The notes under the pieces are model-generated. The model did not search any database and was not told the origin of the DNA. It saw nothing but the letters and a program-made list of their open reading frames with translations. A DNA stretch of 64,000 bases from Rhodobacteraceae bacterium D3-12 (lineage in GTDB: Bacteria > Pseudomonadota > Alphaproteobacteria > Rhodobacterales > Rhodobacteraceae), in contig CP104793.1 of the NCBI GenBank assembly GCA_025916135.1, positions 2,232,001-2,296,000 of the forward strand. Direction: 5' to 3'. Below are positions 39,777-49,412 of this stretch, piece after piece; within the stretch, counting starts at the first letter, position 1; every line of letters starts with the position of its first letter. Made by a program: the position numbers and the translations under genes.

Positions 39777-42035
39777 CTAGAACCTCATGTCAAAGCTGAC
39801 GGTGAATGTGCGGCCCGGTCCGGTCTGAAGCTCGATCGGATTGGTCGCGGCAACACTAGACGAGGCCGTGTTGCTATAGGTGGCGGCATTGGCAGTGAAA
39901 TACCGCTTGTCGAGAATGTTGTTCACGCTGAAGTTCAGGAAACCGTTGTCGATCACTTCCCATTTCGCGTGAACATCAAACACCGCAAATCCGCCGTGTT
40001 TGAAATCATTCGCGCCGGCGGTTTCGCTAACCTTTGCAGCGAACGTCCCCACCCCTTCCAACATCAGGCGTTGTTGCGGAAAGTAATGAGCAAGCGACAC
40101 CGTCGCGCTCAGCGGGGCAAGGGTGTGCGGCGTCTCGGCCGCGCCGGGCGAAACCCGCTGCGTCCCGCGTTGCCAAGCGGCTGATACGCCCATCGTCGTG
40201 TCCTGAGACAACGCCCACTTCCCCGATGCCTCAATCCCCCAAACATTCACGACCGAGATATTGCGATAGGTGTAATCGCTCGTGCCGGGCGGGTTGTAAA
40301 AACTCTGGATAAAGTCCGAATAGTCGGTCTTGAACGCGTTGATCGCCACAAAGCCGCGTTCCTGCTGATAGCGCAGGCCCAACTCATAGCTTCTGTTCTG
40401 CTCCGGGCGCAGGTTTGGCGCCGGGGTCAGGTTAAAGAACGCACCGGGCAGCGAGGTGTAAAGCTGCTGCGCCGTTGGCATTTTGAAGCCTTCGCCGTAT
40501 TTCGCCCAGACCGACCAATTGTCATCCAAACGATAGATCATGCCGAGGCTTTTCAGCACCGCGCTATCTTTGCGCACGGTCGGCTCCTGTCCCGGAACGG
40601 GCTGATAATCGGCATCGGGTCGCGGGTCGATGTTATAGCTCGCGAAACGCAGGCCCGGTGTGATCTCAAACCGGCCACCACCAAGGGTGATCTTGTCTTC
40701 GACATAAATATCTGCCCGACGCGTTGTCGAATTGGAAAAGTTAAAGCCACCCGCGCGCGTTTCTGTGATCGTGCCGGTGGTCAGGTTGTTCACCACATCA
40801 CGCCGATAGTAGTCGGTTTTGGCAATGTCGCCGTCAAAGCCGAAAATCAGCCGGTGATCGGCTGGTCCGGTCGAAAACGTCGACGTCGCCTGAATATCCA
40901 GCTCAAAGAAATCTTCGTTATAACGCAGCTCATCATAAGTCAGGAGCGAGTCACCTGCCGCCGAAGTGGAAAGCTCGGTCCCGGTTCTGTGATACCCATG
41001 TGGCGTATAGGCGAATGTGGTTACGATCTGATCAATTGGGCCGTTGTCCGGGGTCCAAGTGTGCTCCACCCCAAGGCGATAACGATAGAGGTTCAGCTTC
41101 CGGGATTTACCGTTGATAATCTCGCCCGTCGGTGCGCCGGTAATACTGCTGTAGACCGGGCCAAGCACTGAATTCTGCGCAACTGTCGTGTCGCGGTTTA
41201 ACACATCGGCGCTAAATTCGACGCGGTGGCGCGTGTCCGGCATCCAGACCAGCTTGAGCAGCCCGCGTGTCGATGTTTCGGTCGTCGGGTCAAACTCGCC
41301 ACAGGGCGTCGCACCCCAAGATATGTTACGTGTGCAGCCATAAATGCCGCCATCGTTGCGGGCGTTCGACAGGGTCGGTTCGTGCCCGACAGTGCGTGAG
41401 ATACCGGCGAAAACCGTCAGATCACCCGAGAACCTCTGCGCATAGGACAGCTCTGTCGTCGTGCTGCGGGTAAAGCTGTCATAGCCCAACTTCGTATGCA
41501 TGGCCTTGTCGTCGCCCAAAAGAAGGTCGTCAGGGTCCATCGTCTGGAACGCGACCATGCCGCCAAGCGCATCCGCCCCCCACAAGACCGACGCCGGCCC
41601 GCGCACGATCTCGGCCTGTTTGGTAAAGCTCAGGTCGACGTAGTTGCGCGTGCCGTCGATGATGCGCTCGGCCATGCGCGACCCGTCCACCTGAATCGCC
41701 ACGCGGTTACCGCCCACGCCCCGGATCGTGAACCCGCCAAAGGTGCTGAACGGATCAGCGCCCGACGTCTGCCGGTTGACCTCTACCCCCGGAAGGCGGC
41801 GCACCAACTGCTCGATATCGCCAATCTGTCGGTTGTTGATCTCCTCCCCGCCGATCACCGTGATATTTGCAGGCACATCCAGCGGGTCTTTGCCTTCGCG
41901 GTCGGTGTTCACAACGATTGGATCAAGGGTGATCGCGCCATCTCCGCCCTCTTGCGCGACGAGCGATGTTGGCCCCACGACCAAGAACAATGCGACTCCG
42001 CATTTGAGACAGGTATTAGTACGGGTGCGTTGCAT
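39777..42035 (-). CDS. TonB-dependent outer-membrane receptor, heme/hemoprotein type
   Basis: 752 aa. Signal peptide, then a plug domain (VPANITVIGGEEINNRQIGDIEQLVRRLPGVEV, GGFTIRGVGGNRVAIQVDGSR, IVRGPASVLWGADALGG) and a beta-barrel that ends in Phe (DMRF). The YGEGFKMPTAQQLYTSLPG stretch is of the FRAP/NPNL heme-receptor kind (NLRPEQNRSYELGLR). It imports heme or a hemoprotein ligand across the outer membrane using TonB energy. The upstream 200 bases (42036-42242) are AT-rich and probably hold an iron-controlled promoter. Confidence 0.88.
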   Translation of the reverse strand: MQRTRTNTCLKCGVALFLVVGPTSLVAQEGGDGAITLDPIVVNTDREGKDPLDVPANITVIGGEEINNRQIGDIEQLVRRLPGVEVNRQTSGADPFSTFGGFTIRGVGGNRVAIQVDGSRMAERIIDGTRNYVDLSFTKQAEIVRGPASVLWGADALGGMVAFQTMDPDDLLLGDDKAMHTKLGYDSFTRSTTTELSYAQRFSGDLTVFAGISRTVGHEPTLSNARNDGGIYGCTRNISWGATPCGEFDPTTETSTRGLLKLVWMPDTRHRVEFSADVLNRDTTVAQNSVLGPVYSSITGAPTGEIINGKSRKLNLYRYRLGVEHTWTPDNGPIDQIVTTFAYTPHGYHRTGTELSTSAAGDSLLTYDELRYNEDFFELDIQATSTFSTGPADHRLIFGFDGDIAKTDYYRRDVVNNLTTGTITETRAGGFNFSNSTTRRADIYVEDKITLGGGRFEITPGLRFASYNIDPRPDADYQPVPGQEPTVRKDSAVLKSLGMIYRLDDNWSVWAKYGEGFKMPTAQQLYTSLPGAFFNLTPAPNLRPEQNRSYELGLRYQQERGFVAINAFKTDYSDFIQSFYNPPGTSDYTYRNISVVNVWGIEASGKWALSQDTTMGVSAAWQRGTQRVSPGAAETPHTLAPLSATVSLAHYFPQQRLMLEGVGTFAAKVSETAGANDFKHGGFAVFDVHAKWEVIDNGFLNFSVNNILDKRYFTANAATYSNTASSSVAATNPIELQTGPGRTFTVSFDMRF

Positions 42036-42242
42036 CTCGCAGCCTCCATGTTTTCAGATTGGAAGCTGGCAGGGTGTCGCTGGCAGATATCAGATCGGCT
42101 AATTTTTGCCGATGTCGCATCGGTAAATGCAATAGGTTACTATAAGAGTCAAGAATTAGTTAACAAATTGTTTTATTGGGCTTCTCACCGTATTTTTCAC
42201 GGCATTCTGCCCAGCACTGCTCAGAGCACTGCTCCCGAGGTT

Positions 42243-42596
42243 TTATTCAACCACGCTCTGCGATGAGCGCACGCAATACACTTTCCGCAGCGCGTCAGAG
42301 GTCGGCTGACAGTCCACATCCGACAATGGCTCCACGGTGAAACCACCGTCCTTCGCAAGTACGACACGGTATTTATAGACCTCTTCCTCGGCGCTGGCGC
42401 CGTGCTCAAATGGCGTGAGGTGCAGGTTGTTTTCACCACAGCGCGCGGCAACAACTTCGATCCCTGCCGAGGCCAAAATGCCGGTAACTGCCAGCTTTGA
42501 ATCCTCGCAAGCAGCAAGATTCTCTGCCGGCGTAAGCGTCAAGCGATGCGCACCGTCAGAGGTCAGGCTGATCACCAACAAAGCGATTTCAATCAT
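42243..42596 (-). CDS. Hypothetical small protein between two receptor genes
   Basis: 117 aa, not recognised. It starts MIEIALLVISLTSDGAHRLTL; the first 12 residues are hydrophobic but too short for a clear signal. Four cysteines (ACEDSK, ARCGEN, VDCQP, VYCVRSS) could form two disulfides if exported. Reading direction matches both receptor genes. Confidence 0.6.
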   Translation of the reverse strand: MIEIALLVISLTSDGAHRLTLTPAENLAACEDSKLAVTGILASAGIEVVAARCGENNLHLTPFEHGASAEEEVYKYRVVLAKDGGFTVEPLSDVDCQPTSDALRKVYCVRSSQSVVE

Positions 42597-42662
42597 GACT
42601 TTCCATCCAATTTTGCAGGGACCACACTTGCGGCCCCTGCCCCACCTTAAGGCAAATCGCGA

Positions 42663-44704
42663 CTAGAACCGCGTGGTCAGGAACACGCTCACATTCCGCC
42701 CCGCCCCGGCATATTGGCCATAAGGTCGATAGGATTTGTTCAGGATATTACCCACCTCGAACGAAACCGCCGCCTTCTTGCTCAGGTTCACCGAACCGCG
42801 CAGATTCAGCGTGGCATAGGCATTGGCCAAGCCATCCGTCGGGATTGCGCCGCTGTCGTCGCGGTAAACCGCCTTGGTCTCGCCCTTGATAAACAGATCA
42901 AGCGTGCCGTCATACTGTCCGCGCGTCCAATCCTTGCGCAAACCGATTGTCGCCGCCCATTCTGGCGTGCCGGTGTCGCGGGTCGAATAGCCATTGGCGT
43001 ATGTAAAGCTGCGTTGCGTATAGGCCGCGTTGACATATGGGCGTAATTCCATCGCCGTCATCGGCGCAAACTCAGCCGTCAACTCAGCCCCCCACGTGCG
43101 GGCGGTTGCTACGTTTTGGTACTGCAGCACACCCGACGTGCCCGTAGGCAGCGAGGCAATATAGTTTTCAGCATCTGTATAAAACAGCGTCGCATCCAGA
43201 ATAACACCGCGCTCATAGCGTGCGCCCAATTCGAAGGTGGTCGAGGTTTCAGGCCGCAGGTTCGGGTTGCCCAAAATCACACCGGCCCCACCCGCCGTGG
43301 TTTCAAGGAAGAGCTCGCCCAATGTGGGATAGTTATAGCCTTGGCTGATATTACCACGCAGAGTCAGATCGTCTTTGAGCTTATAGACCAAGCCAGCCGA
43401 ACCGAGCAGCCGGCTGTCGGAATTAGATGACAGTGCATTCGCCACGCCGTTGACAGTTGAGTTATTGAGCACACTGTCCACCTTGTAGTAACGCGCACCG
43501 AAGGTCCCGATAAGCTTGTCGCTGAACTTGATCTCATGCTGGGCAAAAACCGACATCGTACGGATCGACGCATCCGTCACGCGAACCGTCGGACCACTTG
43601 GAGGGCCAAAGGGCGATACGGTCAGCGAATATTTATTGGCTTTCTGGCGGTCGTCTTCATATTCCAAACCAACCACGGTGCGATGCCCCGGCGAAAACTG
43701 CAGCTCGGCCGTGACGTGAAAGCCCGAGGTGATCTGCTCGTCGACGCTATCCGATTGTATGGACATCACCGCCCCCGGCCCCATCGGAATGGAAATCAGG
43801 TTGTTGAATTGCCGGTTAACGGTCTGGGTATATGCATCCGCTTTTAGACTGGTCAGCCACGGCGTTAGGTCGGTGCCTTCATAAAACAGGCCATACTTTG
43901 TCAGATCCCGTTTGGGCAGGTCGATAAAGAAATTAGGATCACCTGTGTAGACCTCGGCTGACATGTCGAAATCCTGCGCCCGGAACCCGAAGTAGTGGTT
44001 TTCCTTGCGATAACCGAGATGCACCAGCATCCCTTGGTCGCTGCGCGCCGAGCGGTCCAGCGTGCCATCCGGCGTTTTCACATTGCCTTGCTCTGTCTTG
44101 GAGTATGACAACCGGTAGTCAAAATCACCGATCTGCCCGGCGATCCCCAGCGATGCGCGCCAACCATCCGTGGCCGAAAAGTATCCGGTGCTGGTTGTGA
44201 CCTCGATGGGCTTATCCGCGCCGCGCTTGGTGATGATGTTAACCACACCACCGATAGCGCGATTGCCTGACACCACCGACGACGGCCCGCGCACCACTTC
44301 GATCCGCTCGATGCTGAACGGGTCGATCAGGATCGGCGTGCCATAGCCCGTGTGATCGGTAAGCTGCTGCCCGTCGATCATGATCGCCACCCGGCGCGAG
44401 TCTTCGCCACGAATTGTAATCCGTTGGTCGCCGCTTTCGGTGACCTTAACGCCCGGAACCTCGGACAAGATCGTTGCCACCGAACTTGGCGGCACACAAT
44501 TGATTTCGGCTTCGCCCAAAACGCTCACCGATGCCGGGTTATCGCGCACCTGCGTCGGCAACCCGGTGCCCACCATCACAATCTCGTCCAGCGAATAGAC
44601 CGGCTCGCTGCCCTGCGCAAAAGCAGGACCGGACCAAAGCGTGGCCCCAAACGCCAGAACGGAAACAGCGGAAAGATGTCGAAAGGAAGGGTGGCGGCAA
44701 GTCA
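42663..44704 (-). CDS. TonB-dependent receptor, siderophore/heme type (second receptor)
   Basis: 679 aa from the ATG at 44704. Signal peptide (LSAVSVLAFGATLWSGPAFAQ), plug with DNPASVSVLGEAEI, SEVPGVKV, RRVAIMIDGQQL, IERIEVVRGPSSVVSGNRAIGGVVNI, and a barrel ending in LTTRF. NPNLRPETSTTFELGARY marks the family. The plug has a single Cys (EINCVPP), unusual for an exported protein. It is about 250 bases downstream of the VOC gene and is probably transcribed with hmuSTUV or from its own promoter. Confidence 0.88.
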
Positions 44705-44957
44705 TGTCTGGCTCCAGATAGCGTGCACGACCCGGATCAGCCAATTCGGCCTGATCCCGGCAAATGCATAACGATGTTGATGAATACCTGGCTTGCTCGC
44801 TGGGTGCGTCAAAGGCAGCACGGCTCTCTCGATACGCCACGACCGCTTTTGACAGCACCATATGCGATTCGGCGGGGCTTCGCTTGTCTCGCCGGCTTAC
44901 ATGACTGTTTTAATAAGCTATTGTGTCCACGTTGCATCGCAACGCGTGAAAAGCCAC

Positions 44958-45341
44958 CTATCCTGTTGGAAAATCAGCACCTTCCGGGAGTTCGTCCGTG
45001 CTCATCCCGAATTTGAGAAGGTTGCCATGAGGATCATGCAAGTAGAATTCGGTCATCCCCCAAGGGCGGCTCACGATCTCGGACAACCGCTGTGCTTTTC
45101 GGGCCTTCAACGCAGCGTGCAGCGCCAGAACGCCACCGCCACGGATATAGCAACTGGTTTCGGAACAGACATCAGAGCGCGCCGTGTAAGAATAATGCAG
45201 CTCAATCCCATAACCACGCAGGATCAGATAATTACCAAAGGATTCCGTCTCAAACCCAAGATCGCTGGCATAAGCAGCCGTCACCCCGATGTCCGGTGAT
45301 AGAAGAATCGGAATTGCCAGAATGTCATGCGCTTCAGTCAA
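44958..45341 (-). CDS. Glyoxalase/bleomycin-resistance (VOC) superfamily protein
   Basis: 127 aa, one VOC unit with paired beta-alpha-beta-beta-beta modules (ILLSPDIGVTAAYASDLGFE and MTEFYLHDPHGNLLKFG). Possible metal ligands: His in IELHY and Glu in MTEFY. It lies 9 bases after hmuV, at the end of the hmu operon. Substrate unknown; relatives bind drugs or act as small-molecule enzymes. Confidence 0.82.
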   Translation of the reverse strand: MTEAHDILAIPILLSPDIGVTAAYASDLGFETESFGNYLILRGYGIELHYSYTARSDVCSETSCYIRGGGVLALHAALKARKAQRLSEIVSRPWGMTEFYLHDPHGNLLKFGMSTDELPEGADFPTG

Positions 45342-45350
45342 CTGTTCCTC

Positions 45351-46139
45351 CTACTCAGCCACCATACGTGCTGCGTGGGGTAGAATATAGGTGCCCTTTG
45401 CCGGCGTGGTGTTCACGTGCACGTCACAGCGATAGGCCCGGCTTAGTAAATCGTCGCGCAGCACCACTTCCGGCGCGCCCTGACAAATCACCCGCCCCTC
45501 GCCGATCAATGCGACGTTATCGGCAAACATCGCCGTCAGGTTCAGATCGTGCATCACCGTCACGACCCCGCCTCCACCATCGGCGAACTCTCGTGCGATC
45601 TGCATCACCTGAAGCTGATGGGCAATATCCAGCGCCGACACCGGCTCATCAAGGAACAGCCAGCGTGGGCTGCCGTTTTCAACCGGGGTCCAGACCTGCG
45701 CCAGAACCCGCGCCAGTTGAACGCGCTGCTGCTCACCCCCCGACAGTTCCTGATAAAACCGCCCTTCAAAGCCGGTAAGCCCCACGCGTCCGAGCGCAGC
45801 CGAGATAAGCCTATCGCTGCCCGCTGAGACGCCACGCGACAGGCCAAGGCGCACCACCTCAACCACGGTGAACGGAAATGCCAACGGCGTTGCCTGTGGC
45901 AACACGGCCCGCACCGCAGCCAACTCCCACGGCTTCGCTCCGGCAATATTGCGCCCGTTCAGGGCAACCGTGCCGCCATAGGGAACCTCGCCTGTCAGCG
46001 CCTTCAAAAGCGTCGTTTTGCCCGATCCGTTCGGCCCGACAATCGCGCTCACCTCACCGGCCAGCGCGGTGAAGGCTACGCTGTGCAAGATCTCGCGCGG
46101 ACCGTAGCTGACACTGATTTTTTCTGCGTTCACCATCAT
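45351..46139 (-). CDS. hmuV: Hemin ABC transporter ATP-binding protein
   Basis: 262 aa. Walker A GPNGSGKTT (about 33-41), signature LSGGEQQRVQLARVL, Walker B WLFLDEPVSALD, switch HDLNL. It powers heme import through HmuU. The ATG at 46137-46139 shares one base with the hmuU stop (TGATG), so translation is coupled. Confidence 0.94.
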   Translation of the reverse strand: MMVNAEKISVSYGPREILHSVAFTALAGEVSAIVGPNGSGKTTLLKALTGEVPYGGTVALNGRNIAGAKPWELAAVRAVLPQATPLAFPFTVVEVVRLGLSRGVSAGSDRLISAALGRVGLTGFEGRFYQELSGGEQQRVQLARVLAQVWTPVENGSPRWLFLDEPVSALDIAHQLQVMQIAREFADGGGGVVTVMHDLNLTAMFADNVALIGEGRVICQGAPEVVLRDDLLSRAYRCDVHVNTTPAKGTYILPHAARMVAE

Positions 46140-47215
46140 CACATATCCACCAATCCGCGTTGCCGTAGCAGAATCCAAAGGAAAAAAGGCCCACCCAGCG
46201 TTGCAGTGACAATCCCAATAGGCAGTTCCGCTGGTGCGATCACAATCCGGCTGATGACATCGGCGCACAGCAATAGCGCGGCGCCAAGCAAAGCGGAATT
46301 CACCAAGAGATACTTGTGATCCGGTCCCACGATCAGGCGCAGCAGGTGCGGCACAACAATGCCGACAAAACCAATGCCACCGCTGACAGCGACCGCAGCA
46401 CCGGTCGCCCCGGCAACCATCAAAATCGCGGTGTTCTTGAGACGCTGAACTGGAATGCCGATATGTGCCGCCGCCGCCTCGCCCAGAGCGAGGCCATTTA
46501 GCCCGTGCGCCAAGAATGGTGACACAGCCAACGCCAGAATAATCAGCGGTGCCGCCGTCAAGAGCTTGCCCCAAGTCGCCCCGCCAAGCGAGCCCATGCT
46601 CCAGAAAGTTAGCGTCCTGAGCTGCGCATCATCCGCGATATAGGTCAGCGCGCCCGACACCGCCCCGGCCAGCGCGCCCAATGCGATCCCCGCAAGCAGC
46701 ATGGTGGCAACCGACGTGCGCCCCCGTCGGGTCGAAATCCGGTAGAGCACAAGCGTCGAACACCACGCCCCTAAAAACGCCGCTACCGGGACGACGTAAT
46801 ATCCCAAAGCCTCGGCCAAAGCCACCGGAAGCGTGCCACCCAGAACAATCGCCGCGATCGCGCCCAAGCCCGCTCCGGCACTCACCCCGACAAGTCCGGG
46901 GTCGGCCAGCGGATTGCGAAACACCCCCTGCATCACGGCGCCCGACACGGCCAGCGCCGCCCCTACCAGCACACCCATCGCTGTGCGCGGAAGGCGGATA
47001 TCATAGAGGATTATCTTATCGCGCGCCGACAATTCTTGCGCGGTCACCATGCTCTGTGCCGCATCCCAAAGCGATACGTTCGTTGCCCCGACTCCAAGGC
47101 TCAACAAGACCGAAAAAAACAGCACGACCACAAGCCAAATTGCAAGCGCACGCGCCTTGTGCCGACGGTCACCAGCAAGGACTGCGCCAGAGATATCATG
47201 GGTCAGGCTGCTCAT
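46139..47215 (-). CDS. hmuU: Hemin ABC transporter permease
   Basis: 358 aa FecCD-type permease with about 9-10 helices. RLPRTAMGVLVGAALAVSGAVMQGVFRNPLADPGLVGVSAGA is the classic motif, and GGIGFVGIVVPHLLRLIVGPDH is the second. The ATG at 47215 (MSSLTHDIS) is chosen over an upstream in-frame start within hmuT. Confidence 0.94.
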   Translation of the reverse strand: MSSLTHDISGAVLAGDRRHKARALAIWLVVVLFFSVLLSLGVGATNVSLWDAAQSMVTAQELSARDKIILYDIRLPRTAMGVLVGAALAVSGAVMQGVFRNPLADPGLVGVSAGAGLGAIAAIVLGGTLPVALAEALGYYVVPVAAFLGAWCSTLVLYRISTRRGRTSVATMLLAGIALGALAGAVSGALTYIADDAQLRTLTFWSMGSLGGATWGKLLTAAPLIILALAVSPFLAHGLNGLALGEAAAAHIGIPVQRLKNTAILMVAGATGAAVAVSGGIGFVGIVVPHLLRLIVGPDHKYLLVNSALLGAALLLCADVISRIVIAPAELPIGIVTATLGGPFFLWILLRQRGLVDM

Positions 47216-47225
47216 TACGCTGATC

Positions 47226-48095
47226 TCAGCTTCCCGCGTCGCGCAGTGCCTTCGACAGCGCACGCACGGCTTCGGCTGTGCGCACCGAAAAGCCCAGCAG
47301 CTTCATCCCGTCCATCCGCACCACGGCTTTGTTCTGACCTGCGGGTGTGGCCGCAATCGCCGGATGCTGGAACAACTGTTCATCGCTGGCACCGCGCGGG
47401 CCCGAGCTGGCCATCATCAGGATCACATCCGCGCCGCTTTGGGCGATGGCCTCGTCGCTCATCGGTTTGTAGCCATCAAACCCGGTGGCCGCATTGCTGG
47501 CGCCGGCCATCGCGATTATTCCGCTCGCAGACGAGTTCTGCCCACCGACCATAACGCGCCCACCCGCCATGCTCAGCACAAACAATACCTTGCGATCTTG
47601 CAAGCCACTGACATCCTGACCGGCCGCCAGAAACTCTTTTCGCAGGTCTTCGACAAGCGCCGCGCCTTTTTCAGGAACGCCCAGAGCGTTGGCCACGACA
47701 GTCACCTTGGTCAGAACCGCCTCGGCGTCATAACCTTCGGGAACTTCGACCATGGCAACCCCGGTCGCCCGCAAAAGGTCCATCGCCTCGACAGGGCCGG
47801 CACCTTCTTGCAGGATCAACAGATCGGGATTGACCGACAAGACCCCCTCCGGCGACAGCCGACGGATATAGCCAACATCAGGTAGCTCGAGCGCCGCAGG
47901 CGGGTAATTCGACGTGGTATCACGTGCCACCAGGCGGTCTTCCTGCCCCAGTGCATAGACGATCTCAGTGATCGCTCCGCCGACGGAAACGATGCGCTGC
48001 GCCTGCACATCGGCGCGGGCTGAGGTGACAATGATTGCCCCAAGAAGAAGGCACAGGCTCGCCTGAAGCCAGAAAAACGGATGAACGCGCCTCAT
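47226..48095 (-). CDS. hmuT: Periplasmic hemin-binding protein
   Basis: 289 aa, with a Sec signal (FWLQASLCLLLGAIIVTSARA). It is a cluster A-II binding protein (RIVSVGGAITEIVYALGQEDRLVARDTTSNYPPAA, VGYIRRLSPEGVLSVNPDLL) and delivers heme to HmuUV. Start overlaps the hmuS stop by 4 bases. Confidence 0.94.
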   Translation of the reverse strand: MRRVHPFFWLQASLCLLLGAIIVTSARADVQAQRIVSVGGAITEIVYALGQEDRLVARDTTSNYPPAALELPDVGYIRRLSPEGVLSVNPDLLILQEGAGPVEAMDLLRATGVAMVEVPEGYDAEAVLTKVTVVANALGVPEKGAALVEDLRKEFLAAGQDVSGLQDRKVLFVLSMAGGRVMVGGQNSSASGIIAMAGASNAATGFDGYKPMSDEAIAQSGADVILMMASSGPRGASDEQLFQHPAIAATPAGQNKAVVRMDGMKLLGFSVRTAEAVRALSKALRDAGS

Positions 48096-49143
48096 ACCGT
48101 TGCTGCCTCAACCATCGTGTCGAAACCCGCAATCATCTCGTTCCACTTCTGCGCCTGTTCCGGCTCGGCCAGCACCCCAAAGAACTGTGCGATCAAGCCG
48201 CCATCGGCGTCGAAGGCTTCGATCGAAATTGCATCGCCTCGGCGTGTGGCCTTGGTCACGGCGTAAACCTCTGCGACATGATCCATGCGCAAATGCATAT
48301 CAAAACCGGGGTCCAGCACGTTGATCCATGGCCCCATCTCGACAACTTTCTTGATCGGGCCGGTGTGTATTTCGATGCACCCCGCGTTGCCGACAAACAC
48401 CATGATCGCGGTTTCGCTCTCGGCCGCTTTATATAGCAACTTTTGGATCACATCGGTTTCCAGCCGCCGCGCATAGGGTTCCCCAGCAATCCGATAGGCA
48501 CCAAGGCGGTTCATCTTGAGGCGCCGAACCAACATCAAAAACTGATGGGTGTCCGTGAGCTTGTCCCACTCACTACGCAACTTGTCGGCTTTGTCCGCAT
48601 CCGCCTTGGCCGCTTCAACCGGCTTGCGCGGGGTCACTTCCAACGTATTCGATTGATCCTCGATCTTGAGCTCGGCAACGACTCCGGGCCACGCGTCAGC
48701 GTTCGACCTTTCGCGCAGAAACACCTTGTGCACCGCATCCCCTGCCGCATCGAACACCTGTATGGTGCGGCGCATTCCGCGTTCGGTTTCTTGCTCAATT
48801 GCGAACCCATGCACCCATTGCCCCGGAAACATTCTGAGGTCGATTTCTCCGTTAACGATCAGGCCCGCGTGCTGGCCCGGCGTGAAGTTGTCATAGACCC
48901 CCACTTTCTCGATCACGCAGCTTTCGTTGCGCGTCAGGGCCATGACTTTTCCCAGTTGCTTCAGCGCCGGCATGATCCGGTCCAGATCGCCAGTGATCCG
49001 GGTGACCGTCTCGCCGACATCTGCTGCTACAAGCTGTGCCTCAGAGATTCCCAGCTTATCGGCAAGGTCCTGTCCCGCATTTTGGGGTTCTCGGCGCGGG
49101 CAGTTTTAATTTCTTCAACGGCAAGTGCGGATGCGTCAGCCAA
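48092..49143 (-). pseudogene. hmuS: Hemin-degrading factor HmuS, frameshift near the N-terminus, probable TTG start
   Basis: Cytosolic heme-handling protein of about 350 aa made of two related halves (VMALTRNESCVIEKVGVYDN with WVHGFAIE; and AIMVFVGNAGCIEIHTGPIKKV with DPGFDMHLR). The N-terminal stretch LGISEAQLVAADVGETVTR is present but is joined to its start by a frame change near 49070-49072, where one base is missing (GGTCCTGTCCC; GGTCCTGGTCCC expected, giving KMRDQDLADKLGIS). The likely start is TTG at 49141-49143 after AAGGAGA. Read alone, the remainder from 48973 lacks about 55 residues. First gene of hmuSTUV; the 49144-49412 gap upstream should hold the promoter. Confidence 0.85.
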
Positions 49144-49412
49144 TTCAGTTCTCCTTGCGATAAGACAATCAAGGATGCGTCTGGCGGGCGGCTCAATGGC
49201 GGCTCTTGCTGGTGCATCAGGTCCGCAGCAATTCTTCGGACCTCCCGTTCTCGACAGAAATACTAGGAATTAAGAGAGGTTGCAATGGCACAATCAGCAG
49301 CAGCGCATCTATTGCGCGTTTAAGATGGTCCGCGGTTGAAAAATGAACTCTCCGCGGCCTGCGCACTATGTAAATCCGACCTCACGGCTTAGTTGCTTTC
49401 TCGCCAACTGCG

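Noticed and set aside
44715-44760. Imperfect hairpin (CGGATCAG ... CTGATCCC) before the second TonB receptor
   Set aside because: One mismatch in an 8-bp arm and no known riboswitch or iron-box pattern; not distinguished from chance.
49274-49323. Short frame MAQSAAAHLLRV upstream of hmuS
   Set aside because: It is only 12 codons on the strand opposite to hmuS with no sign of function.
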